This document shows, one piece after another, positions 25,731-37,906 of a DNA stretch of 64,000 bases (positions are counted from its first letter, which is position 1; each line of letters begins with the position of its first letter). Both the position numbers and the translations under genes were made by a program. Source of the stretch: Ecdyonurus torrentis (lineage: Eukaryota > Arthropoda > Insecta > Ephemeroptera > Heptageniidae); NCBI GenBank assembly GCA_949318235.1, contig OX439133.1, positions 17,578,099 to 17,642,098 of the forward strand. Direction: 5' to 3'. Below the pieces are notes generated by a model. It made no database searches. It saw only the letters and a program-made list of their open reading frames with translations, and was not told where the DNA came from.

Positions 25731-25780
25731 GTAAACCCAATAAAGAACTATTATTATTATTATTATTATTATAACCTAAT
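25440..25780 (+). mobile_element. Family A 5' half joined to a retroelement-like tail
   Basis: The family A 5' half (GTGTATCCGCATGACG to TTTGAGATAATAATTTGAC) stops and is replaced by GCAGTATTTCTGGTACTTGG, GTGAGATCACGTCTAG, a long T-run and CCCAATAAAGAACTATTATT. An AATAAA signal followed by simple sequence suggests the 3' end of a retrotransposed sequence. The same junction occurs at 49141-49470. Confidence 0.65.
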
Positions 25781-27883
25781 AACGTAGAAGGTGTCCGACT
25801 TAGACCTGAAATCGATTAATGAATAACTTTTTTTTCACAATAAATTTTTGAATATTATTTATATTATTATTTATATTTTATTCATTATTTATTTATTTAT
25901 TATTTTTGAACATTATTATTTATTTATAATATTGAGTAAATAAAAAAAAAATGGTCTGAAAAAAGTTTTATTAATATTTTTAGTTTTATAAAAGTATCTA
26001 ATTTGATTAAATTTGCAGCTAAGATTTGAATTTCCACAATTACATGTTATCCTTAAAGTGAAAGGATTTAAATATATGATCGTGTTTTAACATGTTTAAC
26101 GTAAATAAATTTTAAATACAATTTCCCCTGGTTTATATTATTATTCAATTTAATTATAATTAATAATAATTATATTTCATTTCTTACTATTTTTATTTTT
26201 AAACTGTTAAAATGAATTATTTTCCCATAATGCCATGCTATTGAGTGATCCAACAATGCGTCGACTTCAACATAAATGCATACACCCTATTGTATTGTTA
26301 ATGATGTCAGAAACAGACAAAAATTTGCATAAAAATGTCGTACGGGTTGCATTATTTGAAATTTTCAGATCACTGTTACATCGCTACAGTTTGGGCTTTA
26401 AGACAAAGAAATGTTATTAATGTAAGTCCCATCAAGTGTTTTGTGAAGTAAAAATTGCAGTTTTCTTCTTGACTATTAATTTATTGTAATCAAATCAGAA
26501 ATTTAATAATTATACTATAAAAAGTATTAATAATATAAAAATGTTAACTATATTTAGTTTGATTTTTTTAATTTTAACAAAATAATTTACATAAAAAAAA
26601 TCGGTACAAAATTTATAATACTTAATAAGTAAATTTATAAATTAAATTACAACAAATGTCATAGTTAATGAATACACTTCAATATTTACGTGATTTTTCC
26701 TTTCCGGAATCATTCGATGATTGTTAGTGATGAACAAATGGTAAATAATTTGCTCTTGATGAAAAAATGCGAAGTATATATACGTTTAACAAAATAAGAA
26801 ATAATTTAATACTATAAAATGATATACTGCTGCGGAATTGAAGTAAAGAGTGCAATACGGTGCATGCGCATGACGTTTTATTAAATACGCTTGAAAACAT
26901 GAATAACATTGTCCAGCATAGGACAAACTACGTTTATGCCTATTTTCTATATTTTATTTATATTTTTTGACATACTTGAGATATTGATTCAACATATTAA
27001 AAGTATCAATACTCTTACATATCATTTCTAGTATTTTAAAATTAACAAAATGAGTTATTTTCCTACATCGACCCAGGTAATTTAGTTTTTCCAACATGGC
27101 GTCGACTTTAATATAAATGCAAACACCCTATTGTAATATTTATGACGCAGCTAAAAATTAGTATGAAAATTTTGTGCTGGTTGCATAAGTTGAAATTTTC
27201 TGATCACTACTACGGAGCTACAGTTGGGTTTTGAGACAAACTAAAGTCATTTATGTAAGTTTCATCACATGGTTTGTATATAAATTGCAGTGTTTTCTTA
27301 ATGCCTACATTTTATAATAAAATATAAAATTCAAAACCAAGTAATGAAATCTGTTAAAGATATCATTTAAATGTTTTCAATATATTTATTTTTTTTATTA
27401 TTATTATTTTTTTATCTTATACATATAAGAAAAATATTTATTGTATTTACTTTGTGTTAGTAAGATTTATAAAAATTATCATATATATTAATTAAAACAC
27501 ATTTTTAACAATTTAAAAAATAATTTTTATTTATAAAATATAGTATAATATTATAGTAAATAAAAATTTTTAAGTAAATTTATAAATTAAATTACCAACT
27601 ACATTATAAATCATTTAATTTTAAAATAAATAAGTAATTCTTTTCGATGTCATTCAAGAACAAAAAATATAACAATATTGTTGATGGAAATGCGTTTAAC
27701 GAAATATAATAAGAAACAATCAGTTGCTGCGAAATTACATTACCGAAGACGGTGACCGACTTGACTTGGACCGGAAATCATTAAAAGAGGAACTATATCA
27801 AATCACAATATTTCTTCTTAATCTATTTCCAACAAATACGCATAAAAAAATATGTATGCATTCTATTTAAATAATATAATAAT

Positions 27884-27888
<5 letters not shown>

Positions 27889-27948
<60 letters not shown>
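27889..27948. repeat. (TA)n microsatellite
   Basis: About 30 TA units truncating a TTAA module that begins near 27735. Confidence 0.95.
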
Positions 27949-27954
<6 letters not shown>

Positions 27955-28789
27955 TAGATCTTCAGAATTGATGACAATTTATACCAGAATGTAAATATGC
28001 CTCTATCACAAGAAAGCGTGAAAATACTTTAAAACATGCAATTTGCGTAAGTATACGTGTTTTGTGAAGTCAGAATCAGGCAGCAAATTAGTATGAAAAT
28101 ATTTTACTGGTTGTATAAATCAAAATTATCTGATCACTGCTACGGCGCTACTGTTGGATTTTTAGAAAAAAACTTAAGTTATTTATGTTTGTCCCATCAA
28201 GTGTTTTGTGATGTAATTTCACGTGTTTTCTTCTTGTCTTTTTTTTTTTTAGATCAAGTTAAAAAACAATAAATAAATCGAACATGAAAACAATTAATGA
28301 TGTAATCAAAATGTTTATTATATTTATATTTATTTTGTTCTATTTTAATTTTAATAAAATAAATACTTGTTTGATAAAAATAACATTTTTAACGATTTAT
28401 AAAAAAAAATTAAAAATATTTACATATAGTATAAAATTTTCAATATTTTATAAGTAAATTTATAAATAAAATTACGATCATACTATCAAGTACAATTAAA
28501 TTAAGTAAATTTAAATCTTTCAAGCTATTGTTTGTGACGGTCGAATAATAATTAGTGTGCGGGGTTGAGAAATATTCGTTCTCCAAGATTTGGATTAATA
28601 CATCAATATTAAATAATCAGCTGCTACGGAATTTGATAAACGGTAAAGGTGATCGGTATGACTTGGATCGGAAAGTATTAAAAGAGAAACTTTATTTTCA
28701 CAAAATTTCTTTTTACCTTTTTTAATTGCAGCAAAACAAACATTACAATTTTCAAATCAATTCAAGTAGATTAAAGGAATAGACCGGAG

Positions 28790-29000
28790 AAAAACTTAAG
28801 CATTTATATCACAAAACACTTGATGGGATTTACATAAATAACATTAGTTTGTCTCAAAATCCAACAGTAGCCCCGTAACAGTGATCAGAAAATTCGATTT
28901 ATGCAACCCAAACAACATTTTCATCTTACTTTTTGCATGTTTCTGACGTCATAAACATGAATTTTCACGCAAATTGCATACTTTACTGTTTTTTTACGAT
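28790..29000 (-). repeat. Module X copy in inverted orientation
   Basis: CACAAAACACTTGATGGGAT, GTTTGTCTCAAAATCCAACA, GTGATCAGAAAATTCG and TTTCTGACGTCATAAACATG are the complements, in reverse order, of module X. The next module X (about 29075-29290) is in the usual orientation, so the two form a head-to-head inverted pair. Confidence 0.85.
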
Positions 29001-29029
29001 CTCTCGTGGGGCTATATTAACATTCTGGA

Positions 29030-29064
29030 TCTACATTCTGGATCTAACATTCTGGATCTACTGG
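29030..29064 (+). repeat. Short tandem ATTCTGGATCTA units
   Basis: ATTCTGGATCTAC-type units of about 13 bp repeat three times at the junction between the inverted and the plus-oriented module X copies. Confidence 0.8.
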
Positions 29065-29393
29065 ATCTACAGAATTTTGACAATTTTTACCAAAATGTAA
29101 ATATGGCTTCACATGAGAGCGTGCATGAAAATACTGTAAAGTATGCTATTTGCGTGAGTATATCTGTTTATGACGCCAGAAACATTTAAAAATTGGTATG
29201 AAAATGTTGTGCGGGTTGCATTAGTCAAAATTTTATGATAACTACTACGGCGATACAATTGGGTTTTGAGACAAACTAAAGTTATTTATGTAAGTAATAA
29301 AATATTTTTGATATAAAATATATTATTTTCTACTTATGTCTATGTCTTTAAATTTTAAATGAAGTAAAAAAGAAAGAAAACAAACTATAAAAA

Positions 29394-29542
29394 CAACGAG
29401 GAAGACTAATGATTTTTGGGACAGTATTTGAGCACATTTTTAGAAAAAATAAAATTAATAAAGGTAAATATGACATCAATAGAATCTACTAATTACACTC
29501 TTTCTCAAATATTGTCCCAATAATTATTAGTCTGCCTCATTG
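29394..29542. mobile_element. MITE-like element with ~38-bp inverted ends
   Basis: The left end CAACGAGGAAGACTAATGAT with GGGACAGTATTTGAG pairs with the right end CTCAAATATTGTCCCAATAA ... CTCATTG. The element is 149 bp and non-coding. It sits where related copies read AACTATTGATGATATCATAA without interruption, so it is an insertion private to this copy. Confidence 0.82.
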
Positions 29543-30944
29543 ATGATATAATAAAAATTTTATAATTTTTATTATTTTGCATTATTTAATAATTTAAACC
29601 AAAAATTTATTGTTTTATAAAAAATATATTTTTAACAATTTAAATAGTAATTTAAAAATAATAATATAATAGTGCATAATTTATAATGTTTTATAAGTAT
29701 ATTTATAAATTATATTAAAATGACATTTACTGACTATTAATATGGAATATGTATCCGTCTGTAGTATTTTTGGTGGAGAAAGAATAAAGTTGTTCGTAAT
29801 GAATTTGCGTTTTACAAAGTTTGAAATATATTGAAAATATAAAAAAACAGCTGAAGAGGGATTTATTAAATTAATATAGGTATATCCGCATGACGTGTTA
29901 TTTAATGGGATTTTGCACCATACTGGCTTAATGAATAACATTGTTCAACATAGAACAAATTACTTTTTTTGCTATTTTCTTTGCATAATTTGCTTTGCGA
30001 TATCGTTTTCTTTTATTTATTTATTATTATTATTTTTCTTCACATACTTGAGATATTAATTCAATCAATTAAAAGCATCAATTTTCCAAAAAGACTTCTT
30101 ACTTGTAAGTATTTTTAAGGTGGAAAAAAGAGTCATTGTCCTATATCGGCTCATGTTAATGATTGATCCATCATGGCGCCGCCATTAACATGAAAGCATA
30201 CACCCTATGGCAATGTTGTTCAACAATTATTATTTGTACTTTGTCCGGCATTTTCTTCCCTCTATGACATCAAAACCGCAAGCTTGTCTCGTCTGCCATG
30301 AATGTAAATATGGCCGCACAAGAGAGTGAAAATACTGTAAAGTGTACTATTTGTGTGACTATTTCTGTTTATGACGTCAGAAACTATCAAAAATTAGAAT
30401 GAAAATGTTCAGAGTGTTGCATAATCCGAAATTTTCCGATCACAACTATGGGTTTTCATACAAAATAATTTTATTTCTGTATGTCTTGTTAAGTGTTTGG
30501 TTATTGTAAATTACAGTGTTTTCTTCTGGTCTATTCCTCTAATTAAGTAAGAGTAATTTAAAACTTAACTATGAAAACTATTGCTGATAACTATTGGAAT
30601 GTCATAAAAATATTTGATTTATTTACTTTGTTTTATAAATTTTAATAAAAAATATTAGTCAATTAAAAAAAAATACATTTTTTTATATTTAAAAAATAAT
30701 TTAAAAATAATAATATTTAAACTACATAATTGTTCATAATATATTATAAATAAATTATTAAATTAAATTACAATGATGTGAAGCTCAGATTATTTTAATT
30801 TTGAAATATGCATGAGACTTCCACTAATTGTGGTGTGGAATGAAGCTAATTAGTTAGTGGTTGAATTATAAATATGCGTTATGAAGTTAAGAAACGATGG
30901 AATAAATTAAAATAATCCGCAGCTGTTGAAATTGAAATATGAAA

Positions 30945-31300
30945 AAGGGTAACCGACTGAACTAGGACCGAAAATTGTTAAAAGAGGAACTATACTCTCA
31001 CAATATTTCTTTTTTACATGCTTTCTATCCAGCAATATTTTAATGACATCGAGTAGTTAAAAAAAAAGAATAAAATGTTCCGAAAAAAGTTTTATATATT
31101 ATTTTTCATTTTAGATAAGTTTTGAATTGAAATTTTTACTTTTTTCTGTAGTCATTAAAGTGAAATAATATTAATATTTGATCGTGTTTTCACATGTTTT
31201 ATGTAGCTAAACTACTATTTTCCTTTTCTTCTTTACTTTGTGTTAATTTAATAATTTGTGTTTAGTTTGCAAGATATCAGTCAGTCACCTACTACCTTAA
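30945..31300 (+). mobile_element. TTAA module, copy linked to subtypes E and A
   Basis: It runs from GGGTAACCGACTGAACTAGG to GATATCAGTCAGTCACCTACTACCTTAA and is followed within 12 bp by a family A copy. The near-identical order at 46713-47090 and 55635-55988 identifies it as part of a duplicated block. Confidence 0.78.
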
Positions 31301-31310
31301 GTAGTTTACT

Positions 31311-31582
31311 AGGGTGTATCCGCATGACGTTTTATTAAATGCGCTTGGAGACAATACAGGAGTAATAAGTTACATTGTTCAGCATAGAAAAAACTACTTT
31401 TTAGCTTTTTTCTACGCTAAATCGTGTTTTATTATTATTATTCTCATAAATGTACTTCAGATACAATTTCAACCTAGTAAAAGCATCAATGCTCTCAAAA
31501 ATATTTCATACTACTTTTATACTCACTATGTTATTGAGTGATCCAACATGGCGTCGACTTTAACATAAATGCTTGCACCCTA
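31311..31582 (+). mobile_element. Family A element, subtype A, complete
   Basis: It starts AGGGTGTATCCGCATGACG and ends GCTTGCACCCTA. The diagnostic stretch AGACAATACAGGAGTAATAA is shared only with the copies at 47.1 and 56.0 kb. Inner blocks are TTGTTCAGCATAG, AGCATCAATGCTCTCAAAAA and GAGTGATCCAACATGG. Confidence 0.85.
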
Positions 31583-32922
31583 GTGTATTGCTTATGACGT
31601 CAGAAACAGGGAAAATTTGGTATGAAAATGTTGTAAGGTTTGCATTCGTCACAATTTTCTGATCACTGCTATGTCACTTAAGTTGGGTTTTCAGACAAAC
31701 TATGTAAGTCTCATCAATTCTTTTGTGATGTTAATTCTATTATTTTCTTCTTGCCGATGCCTTTAAATTAAGTAAGAGTTATTTACAACTAAACTAAGAT
31801 AACGATTATTGGTATAAAAATGTTTATCATATTTATTTTGTAAGATTTCATTTTTATTAAAAAAAAAAATACTAAAAACTCATTTTACAAAATTTAAAAA
31901 ATTATATTTAAAATACCTAAAATAGTACATATAGGTAATTATAATTTGTTTGTAAATTTATAAATTAAATTACAATCAATAAAGATGAAGATGAATAAAA
32001 AAAATTATTTCTTTACTATGTGTTGCTGTTTGGTGACGATCGAAGGTAATTAGCTTACGGAAAAGTAGTATGCGTTTTAAAAAATATGAAATAAAGCAAT
32101 GATATTAAAGTAGCAAAACGAGTCATTTTCCTAAACGGCCCATGTTATTGAGTGATCCAACATGACGTTGACGTTAATATGAATGCATACACCCTATGGC
32201 AATATTGTTAAATAATTATTATTTCTATTATGTCTGGCTTTTTCTTCCTTCTATGACACCAAAACTGCAAGATTGTGCTTTAATGGCATAAAGCCATAAT
32301 CAAAATGTTCTCTTTAATAATTAAACACAAAATGGGATTCACAGAATTGATGACAATTTATACCAGAATGTTAAGATGGCTCTACATGAGAGGTTAAAGT
32401 ACTGTAAAGTATGCTATGTGCGTGAGTATTCCTGTGTATGACGTCAGAAACAGGTAAACTTAGTATGAAAATATTGTGTAGTTTGGAAACTTGAAATTAT
32501 CCGAACACAGCTACGGCACTATAGTTGGACTTTGAGACAAATTATTCTTATTTATCTAAGTTTTAATAAATATATTAGTAAAAATATATTTTATAGTAAA
32601 TTATAAAATATGAATATTTATATTTAAAAAAAAAATTAACAATTAAAAAATAATAAAATACGTAAATAAATTTATAATATTATTTATTAAGTTTGTAATT
32701 AAATTTATAAATTAAATTGCAACCATTGTACGTAAGTTGAATCAATTGTTCATTTGATGGGTAAAGTGATGCGTTTCGTTATCAGTCATTCGTTGATTGT
32801 TAATTATGAACGAATGGTACATAGTTTGCTGTTTGCTATTGGTAAAAATGAGTTTTATAAAAAAAGAAATAATATAATACCAGAAAATAATTAAATGCCG
32901 CTGAATTTGATTATAGATTTTA

Positions 32923-33092
32923 ATAGGGTGTATAGTAAACGCATGACGCTTTCTTAAATGCGCTTGGACACATGAATAACATTGTTCAGCATGATTGTGA
33001 CAAACTACGTTTTTACGTATTTTCTGTTTATTTAATATTTTTCTCACATACTTGAGATACAAATTCAACATTATATTATTAACATCAATACT

Positions 33093-33150
<58 letters not shown>

Positions 33151-33259
33151 ATTTCATAGTATTTTAAAATTGGCAAAATAAGTTATGTTTCTACATCGAC
33201 CCATGTTATTTAGTTTATCCAACATGGCGTCGACTTTAATATAAATGTAAACACCCTAT
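32923..33259 (+). mobile_element. Family A element, subtype D, with expanded A-run
   Basis: It starts TAGGGTGTATAGTAAACGCATGACG and ends AAACACCCTAT. Subtype D is marked by CTACATCGACCCATGTTATTTAG and by GACTTTAATATAAATG. A 56-base A-run (33094-33149) replaces the short run found in other copies, and the minus-strand poly-Phe frame over it is an artefact. Confidence 0.82.
33094..33149 (+). repeat. Poly-A run of 56 bases
   Basis: Uninterrupted A. It lies inside family A at the position of ACTCAAAAAACATTTC in sister copies, so it arose by slippage rather than retrotransposition. Confidence 0.95.
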
Positions 33260-35447
33260 TGTCATGTTTATGACGCAGATAAAAATTAGTATGAAAATTT
33301 TGTCCTGGTTGCATAAGTTGATATTTTGTGATCACTGCTACGGCGCTACAGTTAGGTTTTGTGACAAACTAAAGTTATTTAGGTACGTTTCTTCAAGTGT
33401 TTTGTGATGTAAATTGCAGTGTTTTCTTGATGTCTACATTTTAATCAAAATAGAACAATCAAAACCAAACTATGAAAACTGTTGATGATTTTATCAAAAT
33501 ATTTACAATATTTATTTTGTTTTATTTCAATTTACACTAATTTTTTTTTTAAATTAACATAAATATTTTTTTAAAAAATTAAAAAATAATTTGTAATTAA
33601 TTAATAATATTTTACATTTAATATAATAATATTTTATAAGTAAATTTATAAATTTAATTACAACAATTATACAGATACATAAATAAATTAATAAATTTAT
33701 TGTATTTTTTATTGATGTGTGTCGATGGAAAGAAATTAATCTGTGGGTAAATACTCAGCTGGATCGGAATTTATTTAAGGAATTAGATGGTTAATCTTAT
33801 AACTAAAAAAAACAGCAGTTTTTGAGGTCTAAATTTGGTGGCATTGTGTAGCTAAGGATCACACCTAGCCGTGATAAAAATTTCATGATGTTTCACAATC
33901 CTGAAAATAATAATAATAATTAAAATCAACATTGGGCCTTATGGGCTTAAAATAAAATCATATAAAATAAAATTGCACGATGACCCCCCCCCCCCCCCCC
34001 TCCAAAAAAAAGTTTATATATATAAAATTGTCTCAAGCTGAAGTATCATTGTGCAAAATTTCATATTTCTTTGACGTAGTTTGATATGGTGAACACGCGT
34101 GAAGTTTTATTTATTGCGCTTGGGCATCATACTACGAGTAGATTATTGGATAAATTGCTCAGAATAGCAAAAAAATAGGTTTTTGGCTCTTTTCTTTGAG
34201 AAATCGTTTATTATTATTTTTCTCACATATTTGAGATATAAGTTCACCCTATCAACAATATTATTGCTTTTAAAAAATGCTCACTTGTCAGTATTTTTAA
34301 ACTGGCAACATGAGAAATTTTCCTATATCGGACCATATTATTGAGTAATCCAACATGGCGTCGACGTTAACATGAATGCATTATATTACCCTATATTGCA
34401 ATATTGTTAAACTATTATTTTTGTTTTATGTCTTCAGCTTTATCTTTCTTCTATGACAACAAAACCGCAAGCTTGCAGTGCTTAAAGCAATTGACAGCAT
34501 TTGGTGTCTTTAGTAATTAACACAATATGGGATATATAAAACTGAGGACAATTTTTACCTGATTGTAAATATGGCACCACAATAAGAATGTGAAAATACT
34601 GTAAAGTATGCAATTTGTGAGAGTATTTCTGTTTATGACGTCTGAAGCAGACAAAATTTAATATGAAAATGTTGTGCGGGTTGAAAAGTTGAAATTTTCT
34701 GATCAATGCTGATCGCTGCTGAGACAAACTAATGTTACTTATGTAAGTCCCATCAAGTGATTAGTGATGTAAATCACATTGTTTTCTTCTTGTTTATTTC
34801 TTAAAATCAAGTAAGTAAAATTAAAACCAAAAAAAAGAATAAAATTGATGTTATCTTAAAATATGCTATGTGTATTGTTTTATTTTAATTTTATTAAAAT
34901 ATTATGCATGTGTTATAATAATAATAATAATAACTTTAATTAAGGCGTTGTGAGGGCATGACAGCCCTATTATACAAAACCTTGACCACAATATTAATAT
35001 TAAATTTTAACATAAGCATAATACAGTTTCCATCTTAATTGTACACATTGATTATAGGTTTATTATAAAGCATTTATGCATAAATTTTGCTAATAACTAG
35101 AATTTTAGGAGTATGTACACCTATAAATAAAAATACTTGTACTTGAAACAAGAGTTGCAAATAAACCATAATATAAAAAAATGCATTTAAAAAAATGTAA
35201 ATAATAATTAAAAAATAATAACATAATAGTAATTAATTTATAATATTTTATATGTATATTTATAAATTATATTAAAACAACATTTACTGAATGTATCATT
35301 GTGCAATGCAACTGCTCGGACTACCTTGAATATTTATGACGAACGAATGATAAGTAAGTTGTGGATGATGAATTTACCTTTCACAGATTCTGAAATATAA
35401 CGAAAATATAAATAGCCAGCTGAAGCGGGCATTGATTAAGAAGTTAA

Positions 35448-35756
35448 TAGGATGTATCCGCATGACAATTTATTAAATTCGCTTGCAGACCATACTGGGG
35501 TAAATAACATTTTTCTTCATAGAACAAACTGCATTTTTGGCTATTGTCTTTGCGAATGCGGGTGTTGTTATTATTACTATTTTTCTTACATATTTGAGAT
35601 ACTAATACAAAATTTTAAAAGCAGCAATACTATCAAAAAAAATTTTTTTTCTTTAAAATTTTTAAAGACGCAAAATGATGCATTGTCCTTTGAAAGGCCC
35701 ATGGCATTGAGTGATCCAACATGACGTCGACGTTAACATGAATGCATACACCCTAT
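35448..35756 (+). mobile_element. Family A element, complete
   Basis: It starts TAGGATGTATCCGCATGACA and ends GCATACACCCTATT. Its core reads CAACATGACGTCGACGTTAA, the variant shared with the copies at 32.16 and 47.98 kb. Confidence 0.8.
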
Positions 35757-36483
35757 TGCAATATTGTTAAACAATTATTATTTGTATTTTTCTGGCTTTT
35801 ATACTTCCTTCTATGACATCAAAACTGCAAGCTTGTGTCTAAAGCCATAGACAGCATGTTCTTTTTAATAATTAAAAACTAAATAGGATCTACAAAACTC
35901 ATGAGAATTTATACCAGAATGTTAAAAAGCTGTAAAAGAACATGTGAAAATACTGTAAAGTATGTTATTTGCGTGACTATTCATGTTTATGACGTCAGAA
36001 ACAGGTGAAAACTGGTATGAAAATGTTGTTCGAGTTGTATAAGCCGAAATTTACTGATAGCTATATCGCTATAGTTGGGTTTTTAGACAAAGTAATACTA
36101 TTTGTGTTAGTCTCATCAAGTGTTTTGTAATATGAATTGCAATTTTATATTTTGTCTATTTCTTGTATTTGGGTTGTAAAAAATAAAATAAAACTATTAA
36201 AACTATCAATAGCATCATAAAAATGTTTGTAAAATTAATTTTTTATTTTTTTTATTTTAAAAATATTACTTGTTTTTTATTAAAATACATTTTTTTAAAT
36301 TTAAAAAAAAATTTAAAATGATATAATATAGTACATACATAAAGAAAGTAAATAATTTTTTGTAAATAAATTTATAAATTAAAATACATAAATATGTTAT
36401 TACATGAACGAATTCTTCAAAATCACTTTCCTCATTACTTAAATTAGAGAAGATCGTAATATAATGAATTAAATGTTGTGTAT

Positions 36484-37241
36484 TAGAGCTGTGGAAAATA
36501 TCCGGTTTATTGGAAACCGGTTTAAAATTTACGCGATTAACCGGTTTCGGCAAATCTAAGAAACCGAAAAACAAAAATAAAAAACCGAATTGAAAATTTT
36601 CTACCGAAAAATCGAAAAAAATTAACGATTTTTATATTTCTTGATTAAACTGAAGTACTTTGATTTTTAATTTTCATTAAAAGAAAAAAAACGTCATAAA
36701 TTGTTTTAACTTTGAACTATATAGTTAAGAATATAGTTAAAAATATATACTTTTAAAAATTAATCACTATATAATTTATATATTTAACCAATAAAGGTAA
36801 GACTTTTTTTTTTCATTTTTATGTTATTTGCAAAAAAAAAGTTTCATTGTTAAATGAAATAAAATTATAAAATTTATTATTATCCTATAAAATAAATGCA
36901 ATTTAATCTAAATATTGCAGCGCAACATTTTTTCTGATGCCATTTGATTTTATAATAGAAAAAATGAAAGATAATATGAGATAGTGCATTTAACGTAATC
37001 ATGTAGCCATAAATATTAAAATTTTAATGTAAAATAATTAAATAAAGAATTTTATAGAAACAAAAAATCGTTTTAAAAATTAACGATTTTCTAACAAGTA
37101 AAAATAAATTACGGTTTTTACGATTTTTTAACGTAAAAATCGAAATAAAAATCGAATCACCGAAAGTTCGATTTAACCGAACCGATAAATAATTTTTTCG
37201 ATTAACCGGTTTTGAAATTTTAATGATTTTCCACAGCTCTA
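36484..37241. mobile_element. hAT-type non-autonomous element with 8-bp target duplication
   Basis: The termini TAGAGCTGTGG and CCACAGCTCTA are perfect inverted repeats. TTGTGTAT stands immediately outside both ends (36476-36483 and 37242-37249), an exact 8-bp target duplication, the hallmark of hAT transposases. Subterminal regions hold many ACCGAAAAAT / AACCGGTTT / TAACGATTTT motifs in both orientations, typical of hAT transposase-binding repeats. The middle is AT-rich with no transposase, so movement would have needed an enzyme supplied elsewhere. The perfect duplication suggests a fairly young insertion. Confidence 0.92.
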
Positions 37242-37359
37242 TTGTGTATTGAAAAATTATGAAATAATTAGCTGCTGTGGAATATTATTAATGAAGATGG
37301 TGACCGGCTTGATTTGGTCCGGAAATTAATAAAATATTAACTATAATTCGACAACCTCG

Positions 37360-37500
37360 CGTCTATGTATGTATCTGTAAATCTCTCCTGGTCACACAGA
37401 ATAGGTATCTACAAATCTTGCCGCGACACACATAATAGCTACAGGTAACACAGCAGATACCTACTTTGTGTGACATGGCGAGATTTGCAGATACATATAA
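37360..37500. repeat. Short inverted pair related to the 1.54-2.38 kb element
   Basis: TAGGTATCTACAAATCTTGC with CGCGACACACA faces inverted ACCTACTTTGTGTGACATGG with CGAGATTTGCAGATACATAT, about 140 bp in all. It carries the same subrepeat unit as the large foldback near the window start, without the multi-unit arms. Confidence 0.75.
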
Positions 37501-37706
37501 TAGTAAAATTTTACAATATTTCATTTTACATTTTTATTTCAAGCAAAATCAGTTTAAAAAAAACAACTTATAATTTAAAAAAAAAATAATAATAATTTTT
37601 AATCATTTTATATAATAATTAAAAAATTTTATAAATTTTACGCATAAAATATAAATATTTTAAAATAATAACTTATAATATTGTGATTGTAATTATACAA
37701 TATTTC

Positions 37707-37823
37707 ATGGGCTATACAGAAGAGAAGCTAATACCCAATGAGGTTACTGGAAAAGACTCTGAGAATCCATACACATTTTGTGTCCAGTCAACCTTGGTTG
37801 CAAATTGTTCTTGTGTTATCTAG
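37707..37823 (+). other. Short open frame of 38 codons, unrecognised
   Basis: Between the short inverted pair and the 1-kb palindrome lies a patch that is more complex than its surroundings. One frame starts MGYTEEKLIPNEVTGK and ends in TLVANCSCVI before a stop. The composition looks protein-like, but I recognise no family and see no convincing splice sites. It could be a transposon remnant or chance. Confidence 0.2.
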
Positions 37824-37906
37824 GGCTCTTATATTTACCTAGTCTACAGCAAGTTTGGTTATAGGTCATGATGATGAATGGATAGGCAGGAAATATGAGT
37901 GAAATG

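Noticed and set aside
32742..33176. 144-codon minus-strand frame, the longest in the window
   Set aside because: It crosses the 56-base A-run as poly-Phe and otherwise reads family A backwards; sister copies do not keep the frame.
36266..36574. 102-codon minus-strand frame
   Set aside because: It spans AT-rich linker and the end of the hAT-type element; low-complexity residues only.
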